Assembly (NCBI GenBank): GCA_036389275.1
Contig: DASVQE010000073.1
Location: forward strand, 1-64,000
Source: QHVT01 sp036389275
GTDB lineage: Bacteria; Acidobacteriota; Thermoanaerobaculia; Gp7-AA8
Reading direction: 5' to 3'
Length of the DNA stretch: 64,000 bases
Position 1 is the stretch's first letter. Each line of letters begins with the position of its first letter. The notes beneath the pieces were generated by a model, which saw only the letters and a program-made list of their open reading frames with translations, was not told the DNA's origin and ran no database searches. This document shows positions 35,640-44,619 of the stretch, one piece after another. The position numbers were made by a program, and so were the translations under genes.

Positions 35640-36333
35640 GGAGCCGGCCACCGAACAGGGGCTGAAAGTCGTCGACGCCTACGATCTGAGCGACGAGCTG
35701 CGCTCGCTGCTGAAGCCGGGCGAGATGGTGCGCGACAGCCAGGGCAGGCGCCATCGCCTGCCGCGCTACTTCTACGAGATCCCGTCGAAGGAAGTAGCGG
35801 TGCGCACGCGCCTCACGCCGCACTTCGGCCTCAACGAGTTCCTGCTGGGCGACTTCAAGGAGGCGGCGCAACTGCAGCAGTACCCGCGCTACGTTCCCTG
35901 CGCGGTGCGCCTGCTGGCCTTCTACCTCGAGCAGTTCCGCGCCGCGGCCGGCGCGTCGGTGCACATCGCCGTCAACGGCGGCTACCGCTCGCCGTCACAC
36001 AAGCTCGCCCACAACGCCACGCCGCATATGTGGGGCACCGCCGCCGACGTCTACCGCATCGGCACGGCCATCCTCAAAACGAAGGAAGCGATCGAGAAAT
36101 ACAACGAGATCGCCGAAGACCTCAGCGAAGACGTACACGTCCTGCCCTACGGCCACATCACCGGCCGCAATGCCGACGACCACGTGCACATCGATCTCGG
36201 CTACATCACCCTGGTCCCGCGGGAGATCAGCGAGGACCGGATGGAACAGCCGCAGGAAAACCGCCCCCGGTTTGCCTTCGAGGAGCGGCGCCGCCGGGAA
36301 CGGCGGACCGCGGCCGTGGCCGAAACCGAATAA
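35632..36333 (+). CDS. M15-type D,D-/L,D-peptidase-like protein
   Basis: 233 residues from the ATG at 35632. The C-terminal half has the metallopeptidase M15/hedgehog-fold zinc pattern: NGGYRSPSHKL, H132-x2-G135-x3-D139 (PHMWGTAADV) and H184-x-H186 (DDHVHIDLG). The N-terminal 60 residues and the Arg-rich C-terminal tail (FEERRRRERR) are unassigned. Such enzymes trim peptidoglycan stem peptides, but no signal peptide is seen. It is coupled to the serine hydrolase gene and followed 86 nt later by the amidoligase-like gene. Confidence 0.8.
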   Translation: MSEEPATEQGLKVVDAYDLSDELRSLLKPGEMVRDSQGRRHRLPRYFYEIPSKEVAVRTRLTPHFGLNEFLLGDFKEAAQLQQYPRYVPCAVRLLAFYLEQFRAAAGASVHIAVNGGYRSPSHKLAHNATPHMWGTAADVYRIGTAILKTKEAIEKYNEIAEDLSEDVHVLPYGHITGRNADDHVHIDLGYITLVPREISEDRMEQPQENRPRFAFEERRRRERRTAAVAETE

Positions 36334-36419
36334 TTTTGGGGCGCGCCGCCCGGCCTGCCGTTTGCTTAGGTCGGGTCCGCAGTGCTTTTGTCCCGCAGTC
36401 CACTTCTTCCGGAGTTCCA

Positions 36420-38081
36420 GTGCCGCCTCTGACGATCAAAGACGAGCTCGACAGCGAAGTCCTTCGTGCGCGAAGGAACTGGCTGGAGATGCCTGCCATC
36501 GGGATGGAGGCGGAGTTCAACGTCTGGCTCGACGAAGTCGAGATCAATCCCGAGCCTTATTGGAAGCACCCCAGCAACTTCATCGACCGGCCGCTGCTCA
36601 AGCGCGAGAAATCGTCGCTGCAGCTCCCGACCGGCGGCGCGGTCTACTTCGACCGCGGCGTGATCGAAGTGGTCACCCCGGTGATCGAGCTCGCCCCCGA
36701 GTCGACGGCGCGCATGGTGCGCAACCTCTGGGAACAGATCGGCTTCATCCGCGACCAGCTCACGAACTGGGGCAAGAAGAACGGCCACGACATCCGCCTC
36801 AAGGCGTACAGCACGCACTACAACATCTCCTACGAGATCCCGAAGTCGCAGCAGACCCGCACGCGCAACGTGAAGTCGCTGGCGCTGCTGCTCGCCTACA
36901 TCCTGCCGGTGCCGGTGATGCTGGTGGCTTCGAACCGCCGCTCGACCGGCGTCGGCGTGCGGCCGCGCGGCAACCGCATCGAGATCACGGTCGACTTCAC
37001 GCCGGATCCCGGCCTGATGATCGCCTCGGCCACACTGATCGTCGGCATCGTGCGCGACGTCATCTCCTGGCCTTCGTACGATCTCTCGCTGCTGGAGAAA
37101 CTGCCGATCCCGGTCATCGCCGGCGTCATCCCCGGCAAGCACACGACTCGCAAGGGATGGCTGACAAAGGACTTCCACTATCCGCAGAGCCCCTACACCT
37201 CCGACGTCAACGCCCGTCTCTGGACGACGCAATTCGGAGAGAAACGCTCCCTTCGGGAGATCGGGAAGGATGTAGCGTGGTTTTTCCGGAAGTCCATCCG
37301 TCGGTACTCCGACCCCTTCAGCTTCCGGCTGCTGTTCGCCATCCTCGACGGCCGCGCGCCGTCGATGCTCGAGCTGGTCGACCGGCCGAGCGCGTATGAG
37401 GACGTCGGCCGCCTCTGCAAATGGGGCATGGTCATCCACGAGCTGAAGAACTACGAGGCGGAGATGCGGCTGCTGGCGCCATGGCGCGAGCGGACGGCGA
37501 ATGCCTCGATCGACCAGTTCGTGCTCGAGCGGCAGCAGGCGCGCGAGAAACATCAGGCGGAGATGGCGAACGTCGGCGCGGAAGAGCCGCGCGCGCGGAC
37601 GCGCTCGGTGCGGGCGAAGCGCGGCAAATCGGCCGAGGCTTCGCTGCTGGACGATCTGCGCCCGATGCCGATCGAAGGCGCGCCGCGGCGCGGACCGCGC
37701 CAGAAAGCGGTGCTCTCGCGCCGCCGCAACGACCGCCCCGGCAAGCTCGTCCCGAAACGGCCGTCGCAGTATGTCGACCGCCGCGGCATCTCGCTCCTCG
37801 GCGGCAACGGCAAGCCGGCCAGCACGGAACGCCGCCGCGGCAACGACCGCCGCCGCCGCAACTACGCCGTCCCGTTCCCCGACCGCCGCCTCACCCGTTC
37901 CGCGTACGAGCAGGTGTTCCTCAAGCTGGTCTCCGGCGGCCGCCTCCGCGTCGGCAACGATCTCTACACGCCGGTCGGGATGAAGGGCTGGTATCACGCC
38001 ATCTTCCGCCGCGAATCGGACGGCGCTGAGAAACTCCTGACGATCGACCAGTTGCTCAAAAAGATGGGCGACTGGGTCTGA
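36420..38081 (+). CDS. Possible GCS2/amidoligase-fold carboxylate-amine ligase
   Basis: 553 residues. GTG 36420 is chosen for GGAG five nt upstream. The opening IGMEAEFNVWLDE and later LPTGGAVYFDRGVIEVVTP resemble the first strands of glutamate-cysteine ligase/GCS2-type enzymes (ExE metal site, GxxE), followed by LKAYSTHYNISYE and NRIEITVDF. Residues about 370-490 are Arg/Ala-rich and probably disordered; a compact C-terminal 60 residues (FLKLVSGGRLRVGND) follow. If an amidoligase, it would join an amine to a carboxylate using ATP. The family call is tentative; otherwise a conserved protein of unknown function. Confidence 0.6.
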   Translation: MPPLTIKDELDSEVLRARRNWLEMPAIGMEAEFNVWLDEVEINPEPYWKHPSNFIDRPLLKREKSSLQLPTGGAVYFDRGVIEVVTPVIELAPESTARMVRNLWEQIGFIRDQLTNWGKKNGHDIRLKAYSTHYNISYEIPKSQQTRTRNVKSLALLLAYILPVPVMLVASNRRSTGVGVRPRGNRIEITVDFTPDPGLMIASATLIVGIVRDVISWPSYDLSLLEKLPIPVIAGVIPGKHTTRKGWLTKDFHYPQSPYTSDVNARLWTTQFGEKRSLREIGKDVAWFFRKSIRRYSDPFSFRLLFAILDGRAPSMLELVDRPSAYEDVGRLCKWGMVIHELKNYEAEMRLLAPWRERTANASIDQFVLERQQAREKHQAEMANVGAEEPRARTRSVRAKRGKSAEASLLDDLRPMPIEGAPRRGPRQKAVLSRRRNDRPGKLVPKRPSQYVDRRGISLLGGNGKPASTERRRGNDRRRRNYAVPFPDRRLTRSAYEQVFLKLVSGGRLRVGNDLYTPVGMKGWYHAIFRRESDGAEKLLTIDQLLKKMGDWV

Positions 38082-38103
38082 CGCGCGGCTGCGCCAACGA
38101 ATA

Positions 38104-38274
38104 GGGACGACCGGAGGCCTCCGGCGGCTGGGGCCACGGGCCCCGGACCCCGTTTGGTTGGCCTAGCCTCCGCGACACACTGTCGCGAGTTGGCAGGCAG
38201 TGTCGCGGAGGCTAGGCCAACCAATGGGGTCTGGGGCCTGTGGCCCCGGCCGCCGGAGGCCCCTCGTCGTCCCC
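38104..38274. repeat. Full copy of the dispersed palindromic repeat (75-bp arms)
   Basis: Left arm 38104-38178 and right arm 38200-38274 are imperfect inverted repeats joined by a 21-bp centre. The inner half (CGGAGGCTAGGCCAACCAAT on the right) is the best-conserved part. It fills the gap between two convergent genes. Close copies are at 42368-42543 and, as one arm, at 10-84. Confidence 0.92.
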
Positions 38275-38276
38275 GA

Positions 38277-38513
38277 TCACTCGTTCCCGCGGCGCTGCCA
38301 GTCTTCCTTTAGCGCGTCGCCGGGCGAGCGGCCTTTGAGGCGCGGGCGCTCGAGGATCGTCGACAGCAAGTCGGCTACGCCCCACGAACAGAACGTCGTC
38401 ACGGCGATCGTGGCGAACTGTCCGCGGGTGTGCAGATCGAGGAGCAGGAAGAGCGTGATCGGGACGGCAAGGGCCATCACGATCGCGCCGATGACCAGTC
38501 GAATGCCGGACAC
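38277..38513 (-). CDS. Small two-helix membrane protein, unknown
   Basis: 78 residues from GTG 38513. Two hydrophobic stretches (IRLVIGAIVMALAVPITLFL, about 4-23, and about 33-50, around FATIAVTTFCSWGVA) with a charged C-terminal tail ending EDWQRRGNE. No motif recognised. The start is uncertain: no good ribosome site is seen 20 nt after the lytic transglycosylase stop. Codon use is consistent with coding. Its stop is 2 bp from the palindromic repeat. Confidence 0.55.
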   Translation of the reverse strand: MSGIRLVIGAIVMALAVPITLFLLLDLHTRGQFATIAVTTFCSWGVADLLSTILERPRLKGRSPGDALKEDWQRRGNE

Positions 38514-38533
38514 GCGCTGCTATTCAAGCACAA

Positions 38534-39442
38534 TCAGCGTGCGACGGCGATTGCGTCTCCCGCCACGGCCGACGAGTCGGCGTGGTTCTCGACGCGATTG
38601 TGGAACTCCTGCTCGAAGCCGCGCACCTTACTCACGTACTTGCGCGTCTCGCGGAACGGCGGCACGCCGCCGAAGCGCTTCACGTTCCCTTCGCCGGCGT
38701 TGTACGCCGCGATGACCTTCGTCTCGTTGCCATCGAAACGCTCGTGCAGGTACTTGAGGTACTTCGCGCCGGCGCTGATGTTCTGCACCGGGTTGGTCAG
38801 GTCGCGCGCGCCCATCCAGCGGCCGGTGCGCGGGACGAGCTGCATCAGACCGACGGCGCCGGCGCCGGAGCGCGCGGTCGGCTTGAACTTCGACTCCTGC
38901 TGCACGATCGCCGCGACGAGCTCGGGACGCAGATTGTTCTTCTTCGCCTCGTTGTAGATGATCGAGCCGAACGGCACTTCCTTCTTGAAGAACTCCTCGC
39001 GCACCTGATCGGTCACGACGCCGAGCTTCTGCGGCGCGGCCGCGACCTTCTGGAGCGGCGACTGCGCGACTTCCTCGACGCCCTTCACCGCCGCCTGCAC
39101 GCCGCCGGCGACCTGCTCCGCGATCGACTGCGCGGCGCGGATATCGCCTTCGAGCTGCGGATCGACGCTCGCGGTGTCGTCGCCCGGCGTGACCGTTCCC
39201 GCCGCAGCGTTGCGCGTCTGCGGCGTGCCGGGACGGCCGGCCGGATGGTTCATCATCTTCGTGAGCGGTGCGCCGATCCCGCCGAAGGCGAGCGACGCGC
39301 CGAGGGCCCACGTCGCGTACTTGCGGCGAAGGCCGGTCAGCTTCTGCGGCCGCACCGCCTGCACTTCGCGCCGGAGCTGGGAACGGTCGAAGTTATCGAG
39401 AAATCGCTCCTGATAGGGTCGTTTGGTTTTCAGCTCCGGCAT
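38534..39442 (-). CDS. Membrane-anchored lytic transglycosylase (SLT domain)
   Basis: 302 residues, ATG preceded by GGGAGGAACAG. A basic N-terminus and a hydrophobic stretch (about 42-60) suggest a membrane anchor, then a 90-residue low-complexity linker, then SLT from about residue 150: IVQQESKFKPTARSG (catalytic Glu), GLMQLVPRTGR, IAAYNAGEGNV and GVPPFRETRKYV. It cleaves peptidoglycan glycan strands. It is divergent from rlpA across a 134-bp promoter region. Confidence 0.88.
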   Translation of the reverse strand: MPELKTKRPYQERFLDNFDRSQLRREVQAVRPQKLTGLRRKYATWALGASLAFGGIGAPLTKMMNHPAGRPGTPQTRNAAAGTVTPGDDTASVDPQLEGDIRAAQSIAEQVAGGVQAAVKGVEEVAQSPLQKVAAAPQKLGVVTDQVREEFFKKEVPFGSIIYNEAKKNNLRPELVAAIVQQESKFKPTARSGAGAVGLMQLVPRTGRWMGARDLTNPVQNISAGAKYLKYLHERFDGNETKVIAAYNAGEGNVKRFGGVPPFRETRKYVSKVRGFEQEFHNRVENHADSSAVAGDAIAVAR

Positions 39443-39537
39443 CTGTTCCTCCCTTGTGGCAACAACTTATTTGCAAGGAAGAGACCACACCGAAACTGCT
39501 GAGGTGAAAAGATTTAATGCCGGGGAAATCGCCCGAT

Positions 39538-39567
39538 TTGGCAGCGAAATTGGATTCCGCGTAGAAT
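39538..39567 (+). promoter_or_regulatory. Sigma70-type promoter of rlpA-like gene
   Basis: TTGGCA (39538-39543) and TAGAAT (39562-39567) with an 18-nt spacer, the best -35/-10 match in the window. The -10 ends 9 nt before the ATG at 39577, so the transcript would have almost no leader. The surrounding 134-bp divergent region is richer in A+T than its flanks. Confidence 0.6.
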
Positions 39568-39576
39568 CCGCCACCG

Positions 39577-40158
39577 ATGGTGAGAGCCGTATCGGTCACC
39601 CTCGCCGGATTGCTCCTGCTCGCGCCCGCCATGCGCGCGGAGTGCCCCGATGAGCCGCAGTTGCCAGCGTTCGCAGCCCGGAACGAGCCGGCCGTTGCGG
39701 CGTGCCCGAACATCGATCCGCCGCTCGCGCCGCCGGCCGCTGCCGACTCCGATCCGCTGCTGCAGCGGATCTTCCGCTACACGCAGCTCGCCCTGCAGCA
39801 TCGCGTGACCGGCCTGGCCAGCTACTACTCGAGCTTCTTCGACGGCCGCAAGACCGCCAATGGCGAGGTCTACCGCAACCGCGCCTACTCCGCCGCCCAC
39901 CTCACCCTTCCGCTCGGTACGTGGATCGAGGTGACCTCGCGCGCCACCGGCCGCAAGCTCCGCCTGCGGGTAAACGATCGCGGTCCCTACGTGAAGAAGT
40001 TCTGCCTCGATCTCTCCTACGCCGCCGCCCACTACCTCGGCGTCGACACCGCGGCCGACCGCCACGTCGACATCCGCATCATCGCGCTGCCGGGCGAAGA
40101 CCCGCTGCCGGAAGCGGCCGACGCGACCGCGCAGGTCGCCAGCGCCGGACAGCCGTAG
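39577..40158 (+). CDS. rlpA: RlpA-like septal lytic transglycosylase (DPBB domain)
   Basis: 193 residues with a signal peptide (to about residue 21), then a double-psi beta-barrel: GLASYYSSFFDGRKTANGE, AYSAAHLTLPLGT (catalytic-site region), RVNDRGPYV and LDLSYAAAHYLG. No SPOR domain is present, unlike E. coli RlpA. The enzyme acts on peptide-free glycan strands in the periplasm. It is divergent from another lytic transglycosylase gene. Confidence 0.87.
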   Translation: MVRAVSVTLAGLLLLAPAMRAECPDEPQLPAFAARNEPAVAACPNIDPPLAPPAAADSDPLLQRIFRYTQLALQHRVTGLASYYSSFFDGRKTANGEVYRNRAYSAAHLTLPLGTWIEVTSRATGRKLRLRVNDRGPYVKKFCLDLSYAAAHYLGVDTAADRHVDIRIIALPGEDPLPEAADATAQVASAGQP

Positions 40159-40177
40159 GCGCGCAAGCGTCGAACCG

Positions 40178-40894
40178 CTACGGCAACGTGAAACAGAACG
40201 TGCTGCCGGCGCCCTGTTCCGTTTCCACCGTCAGCTCGCCGCCGTGACTTTCGATCACGCGCCTGGCCAGGTAGAGGCCGTAGCCGGGGCCGCCGCCGCG
40301 CGCTTTGTCGAGCTTGCTCATGCCGCCGAGCTCGAAGACCTGATTGGCGTAGCGGTTGTCGATGCCGATGCCGTTGTCGCGGATGCAGAAGCGCACGCCG
40401 GGGCCGTCGGTCGAGCAGTCGATGGCGATCTGCCGCTCGCCTTTCGGGCGGTCCGTGAAGAAGAGCGCATTCGCGATCAGCGCGCCGATCGCTTCGCGGA
40501 TCTTCTCCGGATCGACGTTCACCACCGGCAGGTCGGTCGGGAGGTCGACGTTCACGCCGCCTTCCTCGATCTGGAAGTTGTACTTGAGGATCACTTCTTC
40601 GACGATCTCGCGCAGCGGCGTCGGCTTGCGCGCATTCGGACGCGCCAGCAGCTTGACCATGTGCGACATCTCGTCGAGCACGCGCTTCATGTACTGCGCG
40701 CTCGAGCGGATGCGGCGCAGAAAGTCCTGCCCTTCCTCGTCGAGTTTGTCGAGGTAGTCGGTCAGCAGCAGATCGCTGAAGCCGTCGACCGCGAAGATGG
40801 GCGACTTCAGATCGTGCGAGAGCACGCTGAAGAATCGGACCAGTTCATCCTGCGAGACCGGGCGCTCTGCCGCGGGATGTTCGAGTGCCTCGAT
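40178..40894 (-). CDS. Sensorless histidine kinase with possible ATC start
   Basis: HisKA plus HATPase_c only: H-box FFSVLSHDLKSPIF, N-box ALIANALFFTD, G1 RDNGIGID, G2 GGGPGYGLYLARRV. From GTG 40825 the protein would start inside the H-box helix (215 residues). The same frame continues upstream with coding character (DELVRFFSV) but contains no ATG, GTG or TTG before a stop near 41086. ATC at 40894 follows GGAGGTGGCGC, an ideal ribosome site, and gives 238 residues. The kinase lacks a sensor and needs partner proteins; no response regulator is adjacent. Confidence 0.78.
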   Translation of the reverse strand: MEALEHPAAERPVSQDELVRFFSVLSHDLKSPIFAVDGFSDLLLTDYLDKLDEEGQDFLRRIRSSAQYMKRVLDEMSHMVKLLARPNARKPTPLREIVEEVILKYNFQIEEGGVNVDLPTDLPVVNVDPEKIREAIGALIANALFFTDRPKGERQIAIDCSTDGPGVRFCIRDNGIGIDNRYANQVFELGGMSKLDKARGGGPGYGLYLARRVIESHGGELTVETEQGAGSTFCFTLP

Positions 40895-40961
40895 GCGCCA
40901 CCTCCGGCGCCGCGACGCTGCAACGCCCGAGCCACTGCACGACTCGCTGCAACCGCCGCCG

Positions 40962-41630
40962 CTACGGCCGCCGGAACGCGGCCACGTTTCCCGCGCCGGC
41001 CACTTCCGCGGAGCCGTCCGCGCCGATGACCAGCGCGGTCTGCGACGGCAGCCCGATGCCGAGGTCGATCTCCGGGAGAGACATCATCCGGCGGAGAGCG
41101 GTGTCGTTGCCGGCGGTGAAGCCCGTCTCAACGGCGGTCCGTTTCAGCCAGCCGAATCCGGGGAGCGGCGCGTTGTTGCGCGGGTCGCGCGCGAACGCGC
41201 CGAACGACGACGCCGACGCGCCGATGGCCGCGATCACCGCGCCGCCCGCCGCCGCCGCGCGCAGCGCCTCCTCGGCCGGAGACTCGCGGATCGTGGAGAG
41301 CAGTTGATGCGGCAGGCCGCCGCCGAGGTAGACCAGACCCGCGGAGCGGATCGCGTCGAGACTCTTCTGGCGGCGGTTGTCGCGGCCGCGATAGATCGGG
41401 ACGTTGATCACCTCGACGCTCGCGTCGAGCGCGCGCAGATACGCGCCAAAGTGCGTCGCGTACTCCGCCGAGCCCGACGCCGTCGGCAGGAAGGCGACGG
41501 TGCGGCGATCGGGCGGCATGCGCGCGAGCAGCAGCGCGTCGATCTCGCGCGTCTCGCCGAACGAGAACTCGCCGCCGCCGATGAGGACGAGGGTCTGCAG
41601 CGGAGTCTCTAGCGGAACGGCGAGCGGCAT
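40962..41630 (-). CDS. Peptidase S51 / cyanophycinase-like class I glutaminase-fold protein
   Basis: 222 residues from the ATG at 41630 (GTG 41651 is an alternative). The fold is of the DJ-1/PfpI-type: TLVLIGGGEFSFGE, VAFLPTASGSAEY, GLVYLGGGLPHQLL, and GGAVIAAIGASASSFG, the position of the nucleophile Ser in S51 enzymes. The family includes dipeptidase E and cyanophycinase, which cut Asp-containing peptides. The exact nucleophile is ambiguous. The gene is divergent from the carbonic anhydrase gene and precedes the kinase by 67 nt. Confidence 0.75.
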   Translation of the reverse strand: MPLAVPLETPLQTLVLIGGGEFSFGETREIDALLLARMPPDRRTVAFLPTASGSAEYATHFGAYLRALDASVEVINVPIYRGRDNRRQKSLDAIRSAGLVYLGGGLPHQLLSTIRESPAEEALRAAAAGGAVIAAIGASASSFGAFARDPRNNAPLPGFGWLKRTAVETGFTAGNDTALRRMMSLPEIDLGIGLPSQTALVIGADGSAEVAGAGNVAAFRRP

Positions 41631-41653
41631 GGCGGTGTGAGAATATCCCACGC

Positions 41654-42361
41654 ATGCGCATCGTCCGTTTCCTTGCCGTACTCACGTTCGCCGTTCCGCT
41701 CTTCGCACAATCAGCCGCGCCGAAGGCCGCACCGCAGGCCGCGCCCGCCGCGAAAGAAGCGCCGAAGGAAGTGACGACGCTCACGCCCGATCAGCTCTGG
41801 AGCGCCATGCAGCAGGGCGACCGCTTCTACGTCTCCGGCAAGGTCGACTATCCGAATCTCGTGCAGGAACGCGCCGCGGTGCGCGCGCACCAGAATCCGC
41901 CCGTGACGATCCTGGCGTGCTCGGACAGCCGCGTGCCGCCGGAGCTCGTGTTCAATCAGTCGCTCGGCGCGCTGTTCGTCATCCGCACCGCCGGCAGCGT
42001 CGCCGACGAATTCGGCATCGCCTCGATCGAGTTCGCGATCGTGCAGGGCTACACGAAACTGATCGTCGTCCTCGGACATGAAGACTGCGGCGCAGTCATC
42101 GCCTCGCTCGGCGTCGTCGATCCCGGCACGCCGTCACTGGCCGCGCTGGCCCGGCGCATCCGCTCGTCGTTCGCCGGCATCGCCTACAACTCCACCGATC
42201 CGGAGAACGTGCGCAAAGCGGTGGAAGCGAACACGCGCGCGTCGGCCGCGCAGCTCACCGCCGCCAGCGCAATCATCCGCCAAGCGGTCACCACCGGCAA
42301 AGTGAAGATCGTCACCGCGGTCTACGACATGGACACCGGCGAAGTGAAGCCGCTGGAGTAG
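41654..42361 (+). CDS. Exported beta-carbonic anhydrase
   Basis: 235 residues. A signal peptide (MRIVRFLAVLTFAVPLFAQ) and an Ala/Pro/Lys linker precede the enzyme: ILACSDSRVPPELVF (zinc Cys and the Asp-Arg dyad) and VVLGHEDCGAVIA (zinc His and Cys). It interconverts CO2 and bicarbonate, here in the periplasm. A compact beta class of about 190 residues. A palindromic repeat follows the stop. Confidence 0.92.
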   Translation: MRIVRFLAVLTFAVPLFAQSAAPKAAPQAAPAAKEAPKEVTTLTPDQLWSAMQQGDRFYVSGKVDYPNLVQERAAVRAHQNPPVTILACSDSRVPPELVFNQSLGALFVIRTAGSVADEFGIASIEFAIVQGYTKLIVVLGHEDCGAVIASLGVVDPGTPSLAALARRIRSSFAGIAYNSTDPENVRKAVEANTRASAAQLTAASAIIRQAVTTGKVKIVTAVYDMDTGEVKPLE

Positions 42362-42367
42362 GGAAAC

Positions 42368-42543
42368 GGGGGACGACCGGAGGCCTCCGGCGGCTGGGGC
42401 CACAGGCCCCAGACCCCGTTTGGTTGGCCTAGCCTCCGCGACACTACCTGCCCAGCTCGCGACACTGTGTCGCGGAGGCTAGGCCAAGCAATGGGGTCCG
42501 GGGCCCGTGGCCTCGGCCGCCGGAGGCCCCTCGTCGTTCCCCG
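42368..42543. repeat. Full copy of the dispersed palindromic repeat
   Basis: Left arm 42368-42444 and right arm 42467-42543 with a 22-bp centre. Nearly identical to the copy at 38104-38274 in both arms; the centre differs. It exactly fills the gap between the convergent carbonic anhydrase and sucD genes, ending one base before the sucD stop codon. Confidence 0.92.
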
Positions 42544-43439
42544 TTACCGACGCCAGACTTCTTCGATCCGGCGGCCCATGTCGCTGGGCGCGTTGACCAC
42601 GTGGATGCCGGCTGCTTCGAGCGCGGCCATCTTCTCCGCCGCGGTGCCCTTGCCGCCGCTGATGATCGCGCCGGCGTGACCCATGCGCCGGCCCGGAGGC
42701 GCGGTCTGGCCGGCGATGAACGCGACCACCGGCTTCGTCACATTCGCCTTCACGAACGCCGCCGCATCCTCTTCCGCCGTGCCGCCGATCTCGCCGATCA
42801 TGATGATCGCCTCGGTCGCCGCATCCGCCTGGAACGCTGCCAGACAATCGATGAAGCTCGTGCCCGGCAGCGGATCGCCGCCGATGCCGACCGCCGTCGA
42901 CTGCCCGATGTGCCGCGTCTGCCCGACCGCCTCGTACGTGAGCGTTCCCGAGCGCGACACGATCCCGATCGGACCCGCCTTGTGAATGTGACCAGGCATG
43001 ATCCCGATCTTCGCCTGATCAGGCGTGATGATGCCGGGGCAGTTCGGACCGATCAATCGCGACGGCGCGCGCCCTTCGGCCACGCGGCGCGCGTTCGTCT
43101 TCCGCATGAAGTCGTGCGCGCGGATCATGTCGTTCACCGGGATGCCCTCGGTGATGCAGACGATCAGCTCGATGCCGGCGTCGCACGACTCCATCACGGC
43201 GTCGGCGGCGAACGGCGGCGGCACGAAGATCAGCGAGCAATTCGCGCCCGCTTTCTCCCGCGCTTCGTTCACGCTGTTGAACACCGGGAACCCTTCGTGC
43301 GTCGTGCCGCCCTTGCCCGGCGTCACGCCGCCCACCACCTGCGTCCCGTAGTCGCGGCAGCCGATCGCGTGGAACGTGCCCTCGCGGCCGGTGATGCCCT
43401 GCACGATGACGCGCGTCGTCTTGTCAGCCCAGATCGCCA

Positions 43440-43440
<1 letters not shown>
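42544..43440 (-). CDS. sucD: Succinyl-CoA ligase, alpha subunit
   Basis: 298 residues from the ATG at 43440, which shares one base with the sucC stop. CoA-binding Rossmann domain (VQGITGREGTFHA), SRSGTLTYEAV, GIGGDPLPGTSF, and the phosphohistidine segment RRMGHAGAIISGGKGTA. With SucC it makes succinate and ATP/GTP from succinyl-CoA in the TCA cycle. The longer frame to 43491 lies inside sucC. Confidence 0.95.
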
Positions 43441-44609
<1,169 letters not shown>

Positions 44610-44619
44610 GGGAGCGGCC

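Noticed and set aside
38104..42543. Composite transposon bounded by the two palindromic repeats
   Set aside because: The repeats flank ordinary chromosomal genes with normal composition, no transposase is present, and a third copy lies elsewhere.
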